A DNA stretch of 64,000 nt from Verrucomicrobiota bacterium (GCA_023431185.1 JAEYXS010000065.1:1-64000), one strand, 5' to 3'; counted from the stretch's first letter, positions 39,201 through 47,751 are shown. Made by a program: numbers and translations. Notes: generated by a model from the sequence alone, not told the origin.

Positions 39201-40958
39201 TCAATGAGCTTGCGGAACGACCGGCAAAGCGGTTGAACCGTGATCTTTGTTCCCAGACTTATGCCAACGATCCCGCGTTAGCGCATAAGCGATGCCGCTG
39301 GCGAAGAAAGCGAACGCACCCAGCACCACCAGGTAACCGGTGGGCGTGATGCGCAGAACTTCTACGGCGTGGTTGATGCCCACGGTGCTGACATTGCCTG
39401 CCGCCGCGACCAACAGTGCTTTGGTGGCCCAGTGTCCTTGAATCAAGCGCGCGAGCACATAGACACCGGCGATGAAGAGGCTTGCCAGCGAAATCAGCAG
39501 CGCGGCATCCAGCCCGGCGATGGAACCCCAGCGGAATGAGTGCATGGGCAGGGCGATGGCGAAAGCCTTCCAAACGGCATTGGCAAAGGTGGTGCGTTCA
39601 CCGATCCAGAAGAGGCTGTGCGCCAGTCCGAAGAGCAGCGCGTTTTGGAACGCGAGCTGTTCGACGTAATCAAAGTGCGCGAAGAGATATTGTGAGCCGA
39701 AGCCGACGATGACCGCACCGGCGATCGCTCCACGTGGATTCCGCGCCCGGCAGGTTTGCAGGAAGGCATAGGCACCGATCGCGAGCAAAATGATCTTCTC
39801 CCGGCTGAAATCCGGGATGTAACGGTGGCCCAAGTGATGCGGCACGGCGGCGAGCAAAGCCATGCAGGAAGCGAACAGAAGTTCTTTCGCTGTTTCATTG
39901 CGTTGCACGAAGGTTTGCCAGCCGAGCAAGGCACAGTTCAGAGTGGTCAGACCGAGGAATAGCCGGGTGTCTGCCTGGATGGCGAAGGCGGTGGCGAGTA
40001 TCGGCAAGACGAGCATCCGGGAGCGAAGGTCTTCGGCATGTGTGACGAAGTCGGACAGGCGCAGGTTGATTACCCAAGCCAAAGCCCAGAGCATCGGCGC
40101 TACTGTCCAGAGACGGAAACGGATGCCGTCCAGATAATCCATGGAACGCAGATGCACCGCGGTGGCGATGATCCAGATGATGGCCGCCGCCATTGGGGTC
40201 CAGCTGCGGGTGAGGGAACGTTCCGTGAGGTCTTCACTACGAGGAAAGGCCAGTAACGCCAGCAGCAACACCGGCATGAACCATCGCCAGAGTTGCGGGC
40301 TCAGTTGCGTCCACGACTGGCTGTCCTCGCCGATGACAGCGCGGAAGTGGAGCGGGAAGGCGAGATTCGTGATGAGCAGCACGGCTCCCAGCGCCAGTCC
40401 GGCCGCCGGCAGGTTCAGCGGACGCAGATATAGTTTCCAACTGGTGAAACGCAGAATGGTGAATATCGTGGCCGCGAGGCAGAGCGAGGTGGTCCAGACC
40501 GCGCGATTCTCCATCATGGAAGCCTGGCTGATGAGGATGAAGGGGACGAAGACGAACAGGTTCTCCAACCAGAAGAGCAGGGCGGTATCGTGCCAAAGCT
40601 GGCGGCGGGCAAGGAACAGCGCGGTCAGGACGAGGAGGAGTTCATAGACTTGCAAAGAGCTGAAATTGAAAGCGAGCTGGGATTGTTCCTGACCGAGCAT
40701 CTGCGGGTCCACGGAGACCAGGTAGATGCCTTGCAGCATGAGCAGTGCGCTCAGGAGAAAAAACGGGTTGCTGGCGATCACCAAGCTCAGGAGTTTCTTC
40801 CAAGGGATGCTGCTGAGCAGGTCAAACAGGCCGCGCTCCCAGATGGAAGAGGGTTGTTTTGGAATAGGTGGAATAGTTACCGGGATGGGACTTGGGGTGC
40901 CCGGAGCCGGTTCCGGGCCTTTCTGCGAACCGTCTGAAGGGGAGTTTTCAGCGTTCAT
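39201..40958 (-). CDS. Large multi-pass membrane protein of unknown function
   Basis: I start at the ATG at 40958 because AAGGAG lies 6 bases upstream; the earlier ATG at 40991 lacks this. The 585-residue product has a Pro-rich cytosolic N-terminus (about 1-45), then roughly 14 membrane helices with short loops (for example NPFFLLSALLMLQGIYLV, VWTTSLCLAATIFTILRF). It has no soluble domain and no motif I can name; the helix count resembles O-antigen-like or DUF-type membrane proteins. It is divergent from an HTH regulator gene, which may control it. Confidence 0.75.
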   Translation of the reverse strand: MNAENSPSDGSQKGPEPAPGTPSPIPVTIPPIPKQPSSIWERGLFDLLSSIPWKKLLSLVIASNPFFLLSALLMLQGIYLVSVDPQMLGQEQSQLAFNFSSLQVYELLLVLTALFLARRQLWHDTALLFWLENLFVFVPFILISQASMMENRAVWTTSLCLAATIFTILRFTSWKLYLRPLNLPAAGLALGAVLLITNLAFPLHFRAVIGEDSQSWTQLSPQLWRWFMPVLLLALLAFPRSEDLTERSLTRSWTPMAAAIIWIIATAVHLRSMDYLDGIRFRLWTVAPMLWALAWVINLRLSDFVTHAEDLRSRMLVLPILATAFAIQADTRLFLGLTTLNCALLGWQTFVQRNETAKELLFASCMALLAAVPHHLGHRYIPDFSREKIILLAIGAYAFLQTCRARNPRGAIAGAVIVGFGSQYLFAHFDYVEQLAFQNALLFGLAHSLFWIGERTTFANAVWKAFAIALPMHSFRWGSIAGLDAALLISLASLFIAGVYVLARLIQGHWATKALLVAAAGNVSTVGINHAVEVLRITPTGYLVVLGAFAFFASGIAYALTRDRWHKSGNKDHGSTALPVVPQAH

Positions 40959-40985
40959 AGTTTGCTCCTTGGTTGGTTGTTTAGT

Positions 40986-41069
40986 TATCAATTACTATTA
41001 TAGACTATCATTGTAAATACTTTTCTCTCAAAAAAGTTGCTTTTTATCATTTCTTGATAGTTAATGATA
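40986..41069. promoter_or_regulatory. AT-rich operator-like array with TATCA/TGATA motifs
   Basis: TATCA occurs at 40986, 41006 and 41045 and its complement TGATA at 41055 and 41065. Spacing of the first pair is 20 bases and of the last pair 10, roughly helical turns. TATCA-N5-TGATA (41045-41059) is an inverted repeat. The array lies between divergent start codons, and one product is an HTH protein, so autoregulation is plausible. Confidence 0.45.
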
Positions 41070-41073
41070 ATCA

Positions 41074-41541
41074 ATGAGCGCAACGACTGATGTTTCCACC
41101 TCCAGCCCGCAATGGTTCTCCATCAAGGAAGCCGCCGAATACCTCTCCATCAGCGAGCCGACCCTCTATCGGTGGATGCAGGATGGGAAGATCACGTATC
41201 GGAAGGTGGGCGATTCCACGCGCTTCCTGAAGGGCGATCTGGACGCCGTGGTGGAAGTGCATCCGAGTGAGAAGGAACTGGTGAAGGTGGAGCTGACCTG
41301 TCCGGCGTGTCATCATGATGCGATGGTGGAAGGGCGGCTGGAGAGCACGGGCCGCAGCTATTTCGTGCCGAAGAAGACGAAGTTCTGGACGCTCAAGGAC
41401 AGCAACGTGGAGACGAGGGCACGCATGTGCGAGCGTTGCGGCTATGTGATGCTGTTCGGCGATACGGCGAAGCTGGGGGCGCTCATCGAGCATAAGGAAC
41501 GGATGGAAGCGGCGGAGGAAGCGAAGAAGGAGAAGGCGTGA
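41074..41541 (+). CDS. HTH (excisionase/MerR-like) regulator with zinc ribbon
   Basis: The 155-residue protein has an N-terminal excisionase/HTH_17-type DNA-binding domain (FSIKEAAEYLSISEPTLYRW, about 15-34, then RKVGDSTRFLKGDLDAV). Its C-terminal half has paired cysteines, CPACHH near 75 and CERCG near 118, spaced like a zinc ribbon. The tail is a charged helix. Combining the two suggests a metal- or nucleic-acid-responsive regulator; this is inferred. It diverges from the large membrane protein gene and overlaps the next small gene by GTGA. Confidence 0.75.
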   Translation: MSATTDVSTSSPQWFSIKEAAEYLSISEPTLYRWMQDGKITYRKVGDSTRFLKGDLDAVVEVHPSEKELVKVELTCPACHHDAMVEGRLESTGRSYFVPKKTKFWTLKDSNVETRARMCERCGYVMLFGDTAKLGALIEHKERMEAAEEAKKEKA

Positions 41542-41774
41542 ACTTAAAAGCTAAGAGAATTGCTTTCGAAGTGATGGCGGTGCTTTCGTTGTTTTTTGGG
41601 GCTGTTGTTTTGGTGTTTGGAGGATTGTTGCCGGTTATCAATCCGGGTTTTATGGAGGCTGCACTTAGTCGAGACAGCTCGTTTGGAGTTGAGAATGCAA
41701 TCTCAGTTGCCGTTGGTATTTCGATACTACTGTTTGCCAGGAGGTGTGCACGGAGGGCTGAGATTCTGAAATGA
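41538..41774 (+). CDS. Small membrane protein
   Basis: The 78-residue protein begins with a GTG that overlaps the HTH gene stop (GTGA), preceded by GAAGGAGAAGG. It has two hydrophobic segments (about 11-34 and 52-66) and a basic C-terminus (RRCARRAEILK). The family is not recognised. The overlap suggests translation coupled to the regulator. It is the second gene of the small cassette that ends with the C39-like peptidase. Confidence 0.6.
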   Translation: MNLKAKRIAFEVMAVLSLFFGAVVLVFGGLLPVINPGFMEAALSRDSSFGVENAISVAVGISILLFARRCARRAEILK

Positions 41775-41784
41775 AACGTTTGTT

Positions 41785-42270
41785 ATGCAAACCGGAACGA
41801 AAGAGATTGGAGTAATTCTGGCGCTAGTTCTGTTTGCCGGGGTGGTTGTGATGGTTGCCAGTACGGAACCGGCTCCGGGTTCCCGGAGGTTTTGCGGTCA
41901 TCAGGATGACAGATTCAAAAGTGTGGGTGGTTTTCTCGATTGGGTCCAGGGAGTCAGGCACCATTGCAAAGGTCAAAAGTTGATCGCGGATCTCAAGATG
42001 CTGCAATTGGCGCAGAAGATGCACATTATTGATACTGGCAGGTATGCGACAAATGGGGGTGAACTGGTTCCGTATCTTGGAAGCTGGTTCAAGACGAACT
42101 ACTATATCGTAAACTATTCTGCGGGCGCCAATCAGTGGTCGGTTGCGGTGGATAGATCACCGTATCTGCCAGGACATTATTTGCTGGCTGGCGGAAAGGT
42201 CTATTTCCATGAGACCAATCCAGCGACGACCAATGATGTACTGCTGGCCGTAGCAGAAACGGATCGGTGA
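41785..42270 (+). CDS. Membrane-anchored hypothetical protein, pseudopilin-like region
   Basis: The 161-residue protein has one N-terminal helix (about 8-25) and an extracytoplasmic domain. LIADLKMLQLAQKMHIIDTG followed by RYATNGGELVPYL resembles the helix-turn of GspG-like proteins, where a conserved Tyr and Leu follow; it has two cysteines (in RRFCGH and HHCKGQ). It lies 10 bases after the 78-residue protein and 18 bases before the C39-like gene, so it is probably cotranscribed with them. Role unknown. Confidence 0.6.
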   Translation: MQTGTKEIGVILALVLFAGVVVMVASTEPAPGSRRFCGHQDDRFKSVGGFLDWVQGVRHHCKGQKLIADLKMLQLAQKMHIIDTGRYATNGGELVPYLGSWFKTNYYIVNYSAGANQWSVAVDRSPYLPGHYLLAGGKVYFHETNPATTNDVLLAVAETDR

Positions 42271-42288
42271 GCTTTTTGCGGAGGTTTT

Positions 42289-43131
42289 ATGTTTGGGTTG
42301 ATGCTATTGATGCTGGTGACGGCGCTGGCACTCCTTGCGGGTCGCAGGCTGGCGTCTGGCTGGTCGCGCGGTGCGCGGATGGCGGGAGTGCTGGTCAGTC
42401 TGCTGACGGCGCTGGCGTTTTTCCGATGGGCATATGATACGGTTGCCGTGGTGTTGCTGGTGCCACCGTCATGGTTGCCGTTTGCGGCGGAATGGCAGGT
42501 GCCGTTGGTGGCTTTTGGAGCAGGGATTTTCATGCGTGAGACGGCTTTGCCATGGTGGCGAAGAATCGTCCTGGGCAGTTTGTTGTTGGTTGTGGGTTTT
42601 CTGCCGGTGTTAAAGGTGAGCTTTGGGAAGGTGCCGCGCAGTGTTGATCTATGGAATGGCATGGTCTGCCGCCAGACGCATCCGTCCACTTGCAGTGCAG
42701 CGGCAGCGGCCACCTTATTGCAATATCACGGCATCGCGGCGTTGGAGGGTGAGTTGATCATGGCCTGTTTTACACGGAAGGATGGGACATCGCTTGGCGG
42801 CCTTCTGCGCGGAGTTGAGTTGATGGCCCGCCCACAGGGATTTCGAGTCAGGGTGGCAACTGTCACCTTGGATGATCTGAGACAGAAGGAACTGCAACCA
42901 GCCATCCTATTGGTGAATTTGCGGCCGGAAGTCGCGGCAAAAGAGCCACGCTACGAGAACCACTGGGGCTGGGTTATCGGGCAGAGTCATGCGGTTGTCC
43001 TGCTTGGCTTTAATGAGGCCGGCCACCCGATCATCGGCGACCCTTCGGTGGGCAAGGAAGTGTGGAGCAGCAAAGGATTGGAGGAACTGTGGACGGGGGC
43101 GGCGGTGTGGTTGGTGGAGAAGGAGGGGTGA
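42289..43131 (+). CDS. Membrane-anchored C39-like cysteine peptidase
   Basis: The 280-residue protein has three to four N-terminal membrane helices (about 1-110), then a C39 papain-like domain (about 120-275). The full catalytic set is visible: oxyanion Gln129, nucleophile Cys135 in CRQTHPSTCSAA with the correct six-residue spacing, His234 in GQSHAVVLLGF and Asp251 in IIGDPSVGK. C39 domains usually cut double-glycine leaders and are fused to ABC transporters; here there is no ATPase. The substrate is unknown. It ends a small gene cluster with an HTH regulator at its head. Confidence 0.8.
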   Translation: MFGLMLLMLVTALALLAGRRLASGWSRGARMAGVLVSLLTALAFFRWAYDTVAVVLLVPPSWLPFAAEWQVPLVAFGAGIFMRETALPWWRRIVLGSLLLVVGFLPVLKVSFGKVPRSVDLWNGMVCRQTHPSTCSAAAAATLLQYHGIAALEGELIMACFTRKDGTSLGGLLRGVELMARPQGFRVRVATVTLDDLRQKELQPAILLVNLRPEVAAKEPRYENHWGWVIGQSHAVVLLGFNEAGHPIIGDPSVGKEVWSSKGLEELWTGAAVWLVEKEG

Positions 43132-43138
43132 TTTGAAG

Positions 43139-43170
43139 AAAACATCGAACGTCCAACTTCAAACATCGAG
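43139..43170. repeat. Degenerate AACATCGAACGTCCAAC intergenic repeat
   Basis: AACATCGAACGTCC and AACTTCAAACATCGAGG share a half-unit. This resembles the other short degenerate tandems in this window, in a gap with no gene. Confidence 0.35.
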
Positions 43171-43377
43171 GGATGGGACGCGCGAGATAGAGTCCTAACG
43201 ATTTAGAACGGTAAAAAAAACCTAGCTCCACCCGGCTCCATCATTTTTAAAACTCTCTAATGCTTTCCGTGTGCTGCCAGGGTCCCCCGTTACAAACTCA
43301 CTCCCGTACTGGAATCGCTTTCCTTTGTCATTTATCCAGTTTTAGGCAGGATACCTTCAACGAAGGGCAGACATCCT

Positions 43378-44358
43378 ATGGAATGGTACTACGCGATCGA
43401 CAAGCAGCAGCATGGACCGGTCACCGCCGAGCAATTGGCCGAACTGGCCCGGCTGGGCACTGTGCAGGCCTCTACTTTGGTCTGGTGCAAGGGCATGACG
43501 GACTGGCAGCCGTATGAAAAAGTGATGGCTGCTTCCGCTGCCGGAGGCATTCCGCCATTGACACCCGGCTTGTCTATGCCGGGCGGTGCACCTTCGCCAG
43601 ACGAGTGGGCCGCCCAGGTCAAAGACACTCCCGTGAGCCTCAACGTCGGCGAATGTTTCGGCAAAGGTTGGGAGATGTTTCAAAAGAACATGCCAGTCAC
43701 GATAGGCGTCATTCTGCTGTTTCTCCTGGTGAATCTGGCCTTTGGTTTTGTGCCGATCCTAGGTTCCCTGGCCTCGCTATTCCTCACGGGGCCGTTGATC
43801 GGCGGCTTGCTTTACTACTTTGTGCTCATGGTGCGGGGGCGGGAATGCATGGTCGGGACTGCTTTTGCCGGTTTTGGACCGCAATTTGTGCCGCTGATGC
43901 TGGCAGGTTTGCTGATCACTCTAATCACCGTGCTGTGCGTATTGCCCATAATCGGGATTGTCATCGCTATCATCATCTCCTTCGGATTGGTTGGGGCAGC
44001 CCCTGCGAACATGCAAGATGTCGTCGCGTTGCTCTCGGGCTCCATGCTGATCCTGTGCATTATCGCCGCGTTTCTGATCGTCCTTGTCGCGATGCTGATA
44101 ACCGTTCTGTTGCAATTCACCTATCCATTGATTTTGGACAAAGGCGTGGATCTCATGGTGGCTGTCCGGCTCAGTTTGCGGAAATGCTACAACAATCTGT
44201 TCTCCCTGCTATTGATGTTCTTTCTCGGTTGGCTCCTGCTTGTGGCTGGTGGTCTGATGTGCGGGGTGGGCTTGTTGTTTACCGCACCGTGGTTTCTGGC
44301 CACCATGGCTGTTGCCTATGACCAGCTCTTTCCCGGAGTTACTTCTCAGAGCCGGTAA
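43378..44358 (+). CDS. GYF_2-domain membrane protein
   Basis: The 326-residue protein starts with a GYF_2 domain (EWYYAIDKQQHGPVTAEQLA, about 2-21, then WCKGMTDWQPYEKV), a short protein-binding module common in membrane proteins of these phyla. From about residue 100 it has six hydrophobic helices in a DUF-type membrane domain (VTIGVILLFLLVNLAFGF, LLMFFLGWLLLVAGGLMC). No enzymatic motif is seen. It lies alone with about 245 bases upstream. Confidence 0.78.
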   Translation: MEWYYAIDKQQHGPVTAEQLAELARLGTVQASTLVWCKGMTDWQPYEKVMAASAAGGIPPLTPGLSMPGGAPSPDEWAAQVKDTPVSLNVGECFGKGWEMFQKNMPVTIGVILLFLLVNLAFGFVPILGSLASLFLTGPLIGGLLYYFVLMVRGRECMVGTAFAGFGPQFVPLMLAGLLITLITVLCVLPIIGIVIAIIISFGLVGAAPANMQDVVALLSGSMLILCIIAAFLIVLVAMLITVLLQFTYPLILDKGVDLMVAVRLSLRKCYNNLFSLLLMFFLGWLLLVAGGLMCGVGLLFTAPWFLATMAVAYDQLFPGVTSQSR

Positions 44359-44452
44359 CACCAGCGGGCGCGAACTGACAAGGAGGGGGCCTCGTTAGCC
44401 GGTCAGGAAGAAGGTAACCTGTTGCCCTAATGCCAATGGCGATAGGATGTCT

Positions 44453-44523
44453 CCAGCTTCGGCCAAGGCTGGTGGGGGAAAAATCCCGAACTATTTTTCC
44501 AGTATGACAGCGGATGTCATACT
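44453..44523 (+). promoter_or_regulatory. Three successive inverted repeats upstream of kdsA
   Basis: CCAGC/GCTGG (44453-44472), GGAAAAA/TTTTTCC (44477-44500) and a perfect 9-base pair AGTATGACA (44501-44509) with TGTCATACT (44515-44523) lie end to end, 22 bases before the chosen kdsA start. The last is a good candidate operator or RNA hairpin. A TTATAC 10-base-upstream element may be a -10 box. Confidence 0.5.
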
Positions 44524-44545
44524 GGGTGTGTTATACCGGTGCCAG

Positions 44546-45457
44546 ATGAATACAACTAAACAGTCTGGTAGCAAGCCGGGGAGGGGATTTACCCAATCAT
44601 TGCCACCGCCCGTATCCGCTGATAGAACTCCCGGCGTGTCAACGAGTTCGCCCGCAAGTTTGTGGAAAGCGTTAAGCTCCGGAAAGAAGTTCATTCTGAT
44701 CTCCGGACCCTGTGTCATTGAGAGTGAAGCGCTCTGCTTGAAGATCGGTTCCAGTTTGAAAAAGACCTGTGATCGGCTCGGCATCCAATATGTTTTCAAG
44801 GCCAGTTACGACAAGGCCAACCGCACTTCCGGCCAGTCCTTCCGCGGACCCGGCATTGAAGAGGGCTTGGCCACCCTGCGCCGCATCGGTGACAAACTCG
44901 GCGTGCCTGTCCTCACGGACATCCACACGGAAGAGCAGGCCAAGCTCGCCGGGCAGATGATCGATATTCTCCAGATCCCTGCCTTCCTCTGCCGCCAAAC
45001 GGATTTGATCCAGGCCGCCGTGGAGACCGGTCGCGTGGTGAATGTGAAGAAAGGCCAATTTCTTTCCCCTAAGGAGATGGGGCAGGTGGTGAAGAAAGCC
45101 GGTGAATTCGGCGGCAACAAGCTGCTGCTCACCGAACGCGGCACCACTTTCGGCTACAACAACCTCGTCGCCGACATGCGCTCCATGCCCATCATGAAGC
45201 AGCTTGGTTTCCCGATCATTTTCGATGCCACGCACTCCGTGCAATTGCCCGGTGGCGGGGGAGACAAATCCGCTGGTCAGCGCGAGTTCGCCCCCGTGCT
45301 CGCCCGTTGCGCCGTAGCCGCCGGTGCCGACGGAGTGTTCATGGAGACCCACCCGGAACCGGACAAAGCCCTCAGCGACGGCCCCAACACCGTCCCCTTG
45401 GCCGACATGCCTAACATCCTGAAAACGCTGCTGAAAGTCCGGGAAGCAGTTCGGTAA
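44546..45457 (+). CDS. kdsA: 3-deoxy-8-phosphooctulonate (Kdo-8-P) synthase
   Basis: The enzyme condenses PEP with arabinose-5-phosphate to Kdo-8-P for LPS core. Motifs: ISGPCVIES (about 53-61), FKASYDKANRTS (about 85-96), GPGIEEGL, TDIHTEEQ and FDATHSVQLPGG, plus the C-terminal METHPEPDKALSDGPN. From 44546 it is 303 residues, about 20-25 longer at the N-terminus than usual, with a Ser/Pro-rich extension; starts at 44447 or 44504 are in frame but run into the inverted repeats. It opens the kdsA-kdsC-lptCAB-hprK run. Confidence 0.92.
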   Translation: MNTTKQSGSKPGRGFTQSLPPPVSADRTPGVSTSSPASLWKALSSGKKFILISGPCVIESEALCLKIGSSLKKTCDRLGIQYVFKASYDKANRTSGQSFRGPGIEEGLATLRRIGDKLGVPVLTDIHTEEQAKLAGQMIDILQIPAFLCRQTDLIQAAVETGRVVNVKKGQFLSPKEMGQVVKKAGEFGGNKLLLTERGTTFGYNNLVADMRSMPIMKQLGFPIIFDATHSVQLPGGGGDKSAGQREFAPVLARCAVAAGADGVFMETHPEPDKALSDGPNTVPLADMPNILKTLLKVREAVR

Positions 45458-45465
45458 TTATTAGC

Positions 45466-46002
45466 ATGAGCCTTTCCAAAGCAGCACAAACGAAACGCCT
45501 TAAATCCGTCCGTCTCTTCCTCTGCGACGTGGACGGTGTCCTGACCGATGGCACCGTCATCATGGGGCAGGGCGTGGAACTGAAACGTTTCCATATCCAG
45601 GACGGCCTTGGCCTGCGTCTTTTGCAGAAGGAAGGCCTCAAAGTCGGCTGGATCTCCAACCGTCCTTCCCATGCCACCATTGAACGGGCGAAGGATCTGA
45701 AGGTCGATTATCTGCATCAGCAGAAAGCCGGCACCAAGACTAAGGCAGCGGAAGACATGATGCGAGAAGCCGGGGTGACTTGGGCCCAAGTTTGCTATAT
45801 GGGCGATGATATCGTGGATCTGGCTGTCTTGAAACGCGCCGGGTTTGCCGTGGCGGTGGCAAATGCCATTGCCGAGGCCAAGGATGTCGCGCACTATGTC
45901 ACGAAAGTTCCTGGTGGCGAAGGTGCCGTGCGCGAGGTCTGCGAACTGATCTTGAAGGCGCAAGGCTACTGGAAACCGCTGGTGGCAGAATATTCAAAAT
46001 GA
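45466..46002 (+). CDS. kdsC: Kdo-8-phosphate phosphatase (HAD family)
   Basis: The 178-residue HAD phosphatase has Asp21 and Asp23 in LCDVDGVLTDGT, WISNRPSHATIERAKDL (motif II region, with Asn in place of Thr/Ser-type), and GDDIVDLAVLKRAG near 108-121. It removes phosphate from Kdo-8-P, the product of the gene just upstream. It starts 8 bases after kdsA and overlaps lptC by 4 bases (ATGA), so it belongs to the same operon. Length is typical for KdsC. Confidence 0.93.
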   Translation: MSLSKAAQTKRLKSVRLFLCDVDGVLTDGTVIMGQGVELKRFHIQDGLGLRLLQKEGLKVGWISNRPSHATIERAKDLKVDYLHQQKAGTKTKAAEDMMREAGVTWAQVCYMGDDIVDLAVLKRAGFAVAVANAIAEAKDVAHYVTKVPGGEGAVREVCELILKAQGYWKPLVAEYSK

Positions 46003-46478
46003 TGACCCGGCTAAACAGACGGACACGGCCTGCCTGGCTCCTGCTGGTGCTGGGGGTGATGTCATTGGGTCTGCTCTGGGTCGGTGCCCAGCCGCAGATG
46101 GGCGGTCGCGGCAAGGATATCAGCCTGCCGGGCTATGACAGCCAGAACCGTATAAGTTCACAGCTCTTCGCCAAGGAAGCCGCGCCCAAGGGCGGCTCAC
46201 TGACAGAGCTTAAGGGCGTGCGTGCGGAGACCTACAGTTACGATAAGGGTGTCAAGATCACCAACCTCATCGTCAATGCCACCAACAGCATCTACGATCA
46301 GAAGTTGAAAGTCGCCACCTCCGACCAACCCGTGGAGGCGCAGACGGGGGATGGCAACTTGAAGCTGTCAGGGGTGGGCTTTCGCTACGAGCAGGCCCAG
46401 GGTAATCTAGTGCTTTCAAATCAGGTCCGGGTGATCATCCGCAAGGACATGTTCGATCAAAAAAAGGGAAATAAATGA
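45999..46478 (+). CDS. lptC: LptC-like LPS export protein
   Basis: The 159-residue protein has one N-terminal membrane helix (about 12-29) and a small periplasmic beta-jellyroll. The repeated pattern (LKGVRAETYSYDKGVKITNL, then GNLKLSGVGFRYEQAQGNLV in part) fits LptC, the inner-membrane anchor that passes LPS to LptA. It overlaps kdsC by ATGA and lptA by ATGA, the order expected for a transport operon. Sequence conservation in LptC is low; the assignment rests mainly on position and fold. Confidence 0.75.
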   Translation: MMTRLNRRTRPAWLLLVLGVMSLGLLWVGAQPQMGGRGKDISLPGYDSQNRISSQLFAKEAAPKGGSLTELKGVRAETYSYDKGVKITNLIVNATNSIYDQKLKVATSDQPVEAQTGDGNLKLSGVGFRYEQAQGNLVLSNQVRVIIRKDMFDQKKGNK

Positions 46479-46999
46479 GATTCAGCCTGTTGATTTTTTT
46501 AGTTCTGTTCGGGGTGAACCTGTACGCCCAAGCTCCGAAGAAAGAGATTGAGGAGATTGAGATATTGGCGGATCACTCTGAGCTCAGCCTTACCGCTCAC
46601 ACGGCGCTCTTCAAAGGCAACGTCATCATCATCGACCCGCCGGATACGCAGGTGAAGTGCGATCAATTGCTCATCAATCTTTCCACCAATAATTCCGAGA
46701 TCAATATGATCTTCGCCGAGGGCAACGTGGTGATCACCTTGAAGAACAAGGATGGCCTCTTCACCGCCACGGGCAAAAAAGCGGTGTTCGACTGGAAGAG
46801 CAACATCCTGACGCTCACGGGTGACCCGCTCATCACCACGCCGATGGGACCATTTTCGGGTGCGGAGAAAGTGATTTTGGATCGGAACAAAAGCACTATG
46901 TTTGCTAGCGGCGGACGTCAGCGGTTGGGGGTGGACACCTCCAAAATGAACCGGGACGCCGATAAGAAAAAAAACGCCGAAGAGCCTAAGAAGCAGTAG
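46475..46999 (+). CDS. lptA: LptA/OstA-like periplasmic LPS transport protein
   Basis: The 174-residue protein has a signal peptide (about 1-17, ending LYAQA) and an OstA-like domain: LTAHTALFKGNVIIIDPPDT, then INMIFAEGNVVITLKNKD and GKKAVFDWKSNILTLTGDPL. LptA forms the periplasmic bridge from the LptBFGC complex to LptD. The C-terminus is lysine rich (DADKKKNAEEPKKQ). It overlaps lptC by ATGA and precedes lptB by 6 bases. Confidence 0.88.
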   Translation: MRFSLLIFLVLFGVNLYAQAPKKEIEEIEILADHSELSLTAHTALFKGNVIIIDPPDTQVKCDQLLINLSTNNSEINMIFAEGNVVITLKNKDGLFTATGKKAVFDWKSNILTLTGDPLITTPMGPFSGAEKVILDRNKSTMFASGGRQRLGVDTSKMNRDADKKKNAEEPKKQ

Positions 47000-47005
47000 C
47001 ATCGC

Positions 47006-47728
47006 ATGAGCCTGTTGCGTACTGAGAATCTGGCAAAGGAATACAGCCGTCGGCGCGTCGTCAATGGCGTGTCCATCAAGGTGGAGCCGGGGGAAATCGT
47101 CGGCCTGCTGGGGCCTAACGGCGCAGGCAAGACCACGTCGTTCAACATGGTCGTCGGGGTTGTCCGTCCTGATGAAGGCAAGGTCCTCTTCGAGGACAAG
47201 GAGATCACCAATCTGCCCATCCATGAGCGCGCTCGTCTGGGCATCGGTTACCTTACGCAGGAGCCGTCAGTCTTTCGCAAACTGTCCGTCGAGGATAACA
47301 TCCTCGCCATCTTGGAGACGTGCAAACTCTCCAAGGATGAGCAGAAGGTCCGCCTGAAATACCTGCTCGAGGAACTGGACCTGACGTCGTTGGCCAAGAG
47401 CAAGGCGTATCAGCTCAGCGGTGGTGAGAAACGCCGCTTGGAGATCACCCGTGCGCTTGTCACCAGCCCGAAGTTACTTTTGCTGGATGAACCGCTGGCG
47501 GGCATCGACCCGATCGCCCAGTATGAAGTAAGCAAGATCACCAAACGCCTGAAAGACCGGGGCTTGGGCGTGCTCATCACGGATCATAGTGTGCGCGAGA
47601 TGCTGAAGCTCATCGACCGCGGCTATATCATCCACAAGGGCGAAGTGCTGGTACAAGGCTCGGCGGAATTCCTCGCCAACGACCCGAAAGCACGCGAGAT
47701 TTACCTCGGTCCGGAATTTAACATGTAG
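47006..47728 (+). CDS. lptB: LPS export ABC transporter ATP-binding protein
   Basis: The 240-residue ATPase carries Walker A GPNGAGKTTSF (about 36-46), the LptB-type GIGYLTQEPSVFRKLSVEDN (about 89-108), signature LSGGEKRRLEI and Walker B LLLDEPLAGIDP. It drives LPS extraction by LptFG. The permeases lptF and lptG are not in the window. It follows lptA by 6 bases. hprK begins 23 bases later, as in the proteobacterial lptB-rpoN-hprK region, but rpoN is absent. Confidence 0.94.
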   Translation: MSLLRTENLAKEYSRRRVVNGVSIKVEPGEIVGLLGPNGAGKTTSFNMVVGVVRPDEGKVLFEDKEITNLPIHERARLGIGYLTQEPSVFRKLSVEDNILAILETCKLSKDEQKVRLKYLLEELDLTSLAKSKAYQLSGGEKRRLEITRALVTSPKLLLLDEPLAGIDPIAQYEVSKITKRLKDRGLGVLITDHSVREMLKLIDRGYIIHKGEVLVQGSAEFLANDPKAREIYLGPEFNM

Positions 47729-47751
47729 CAGGCAAGCCAGCGCCAGACATC

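Noticed and set aside
38900..39349. 149-codon plus-strand frame and 66-codon minus-strand frame between convergent genes
   Set aside because: The first runs into the coding end of the neighbouring gene on the other strand, and neither resembles a known family.
41538..41774. Double-glycine leader peptide substrate for the C39-like peptidase in the 78-residue protein
   Set aside because: The Gly-Gly lies inside a hydrophobic membrane segment and lacks the usual leader pattern.
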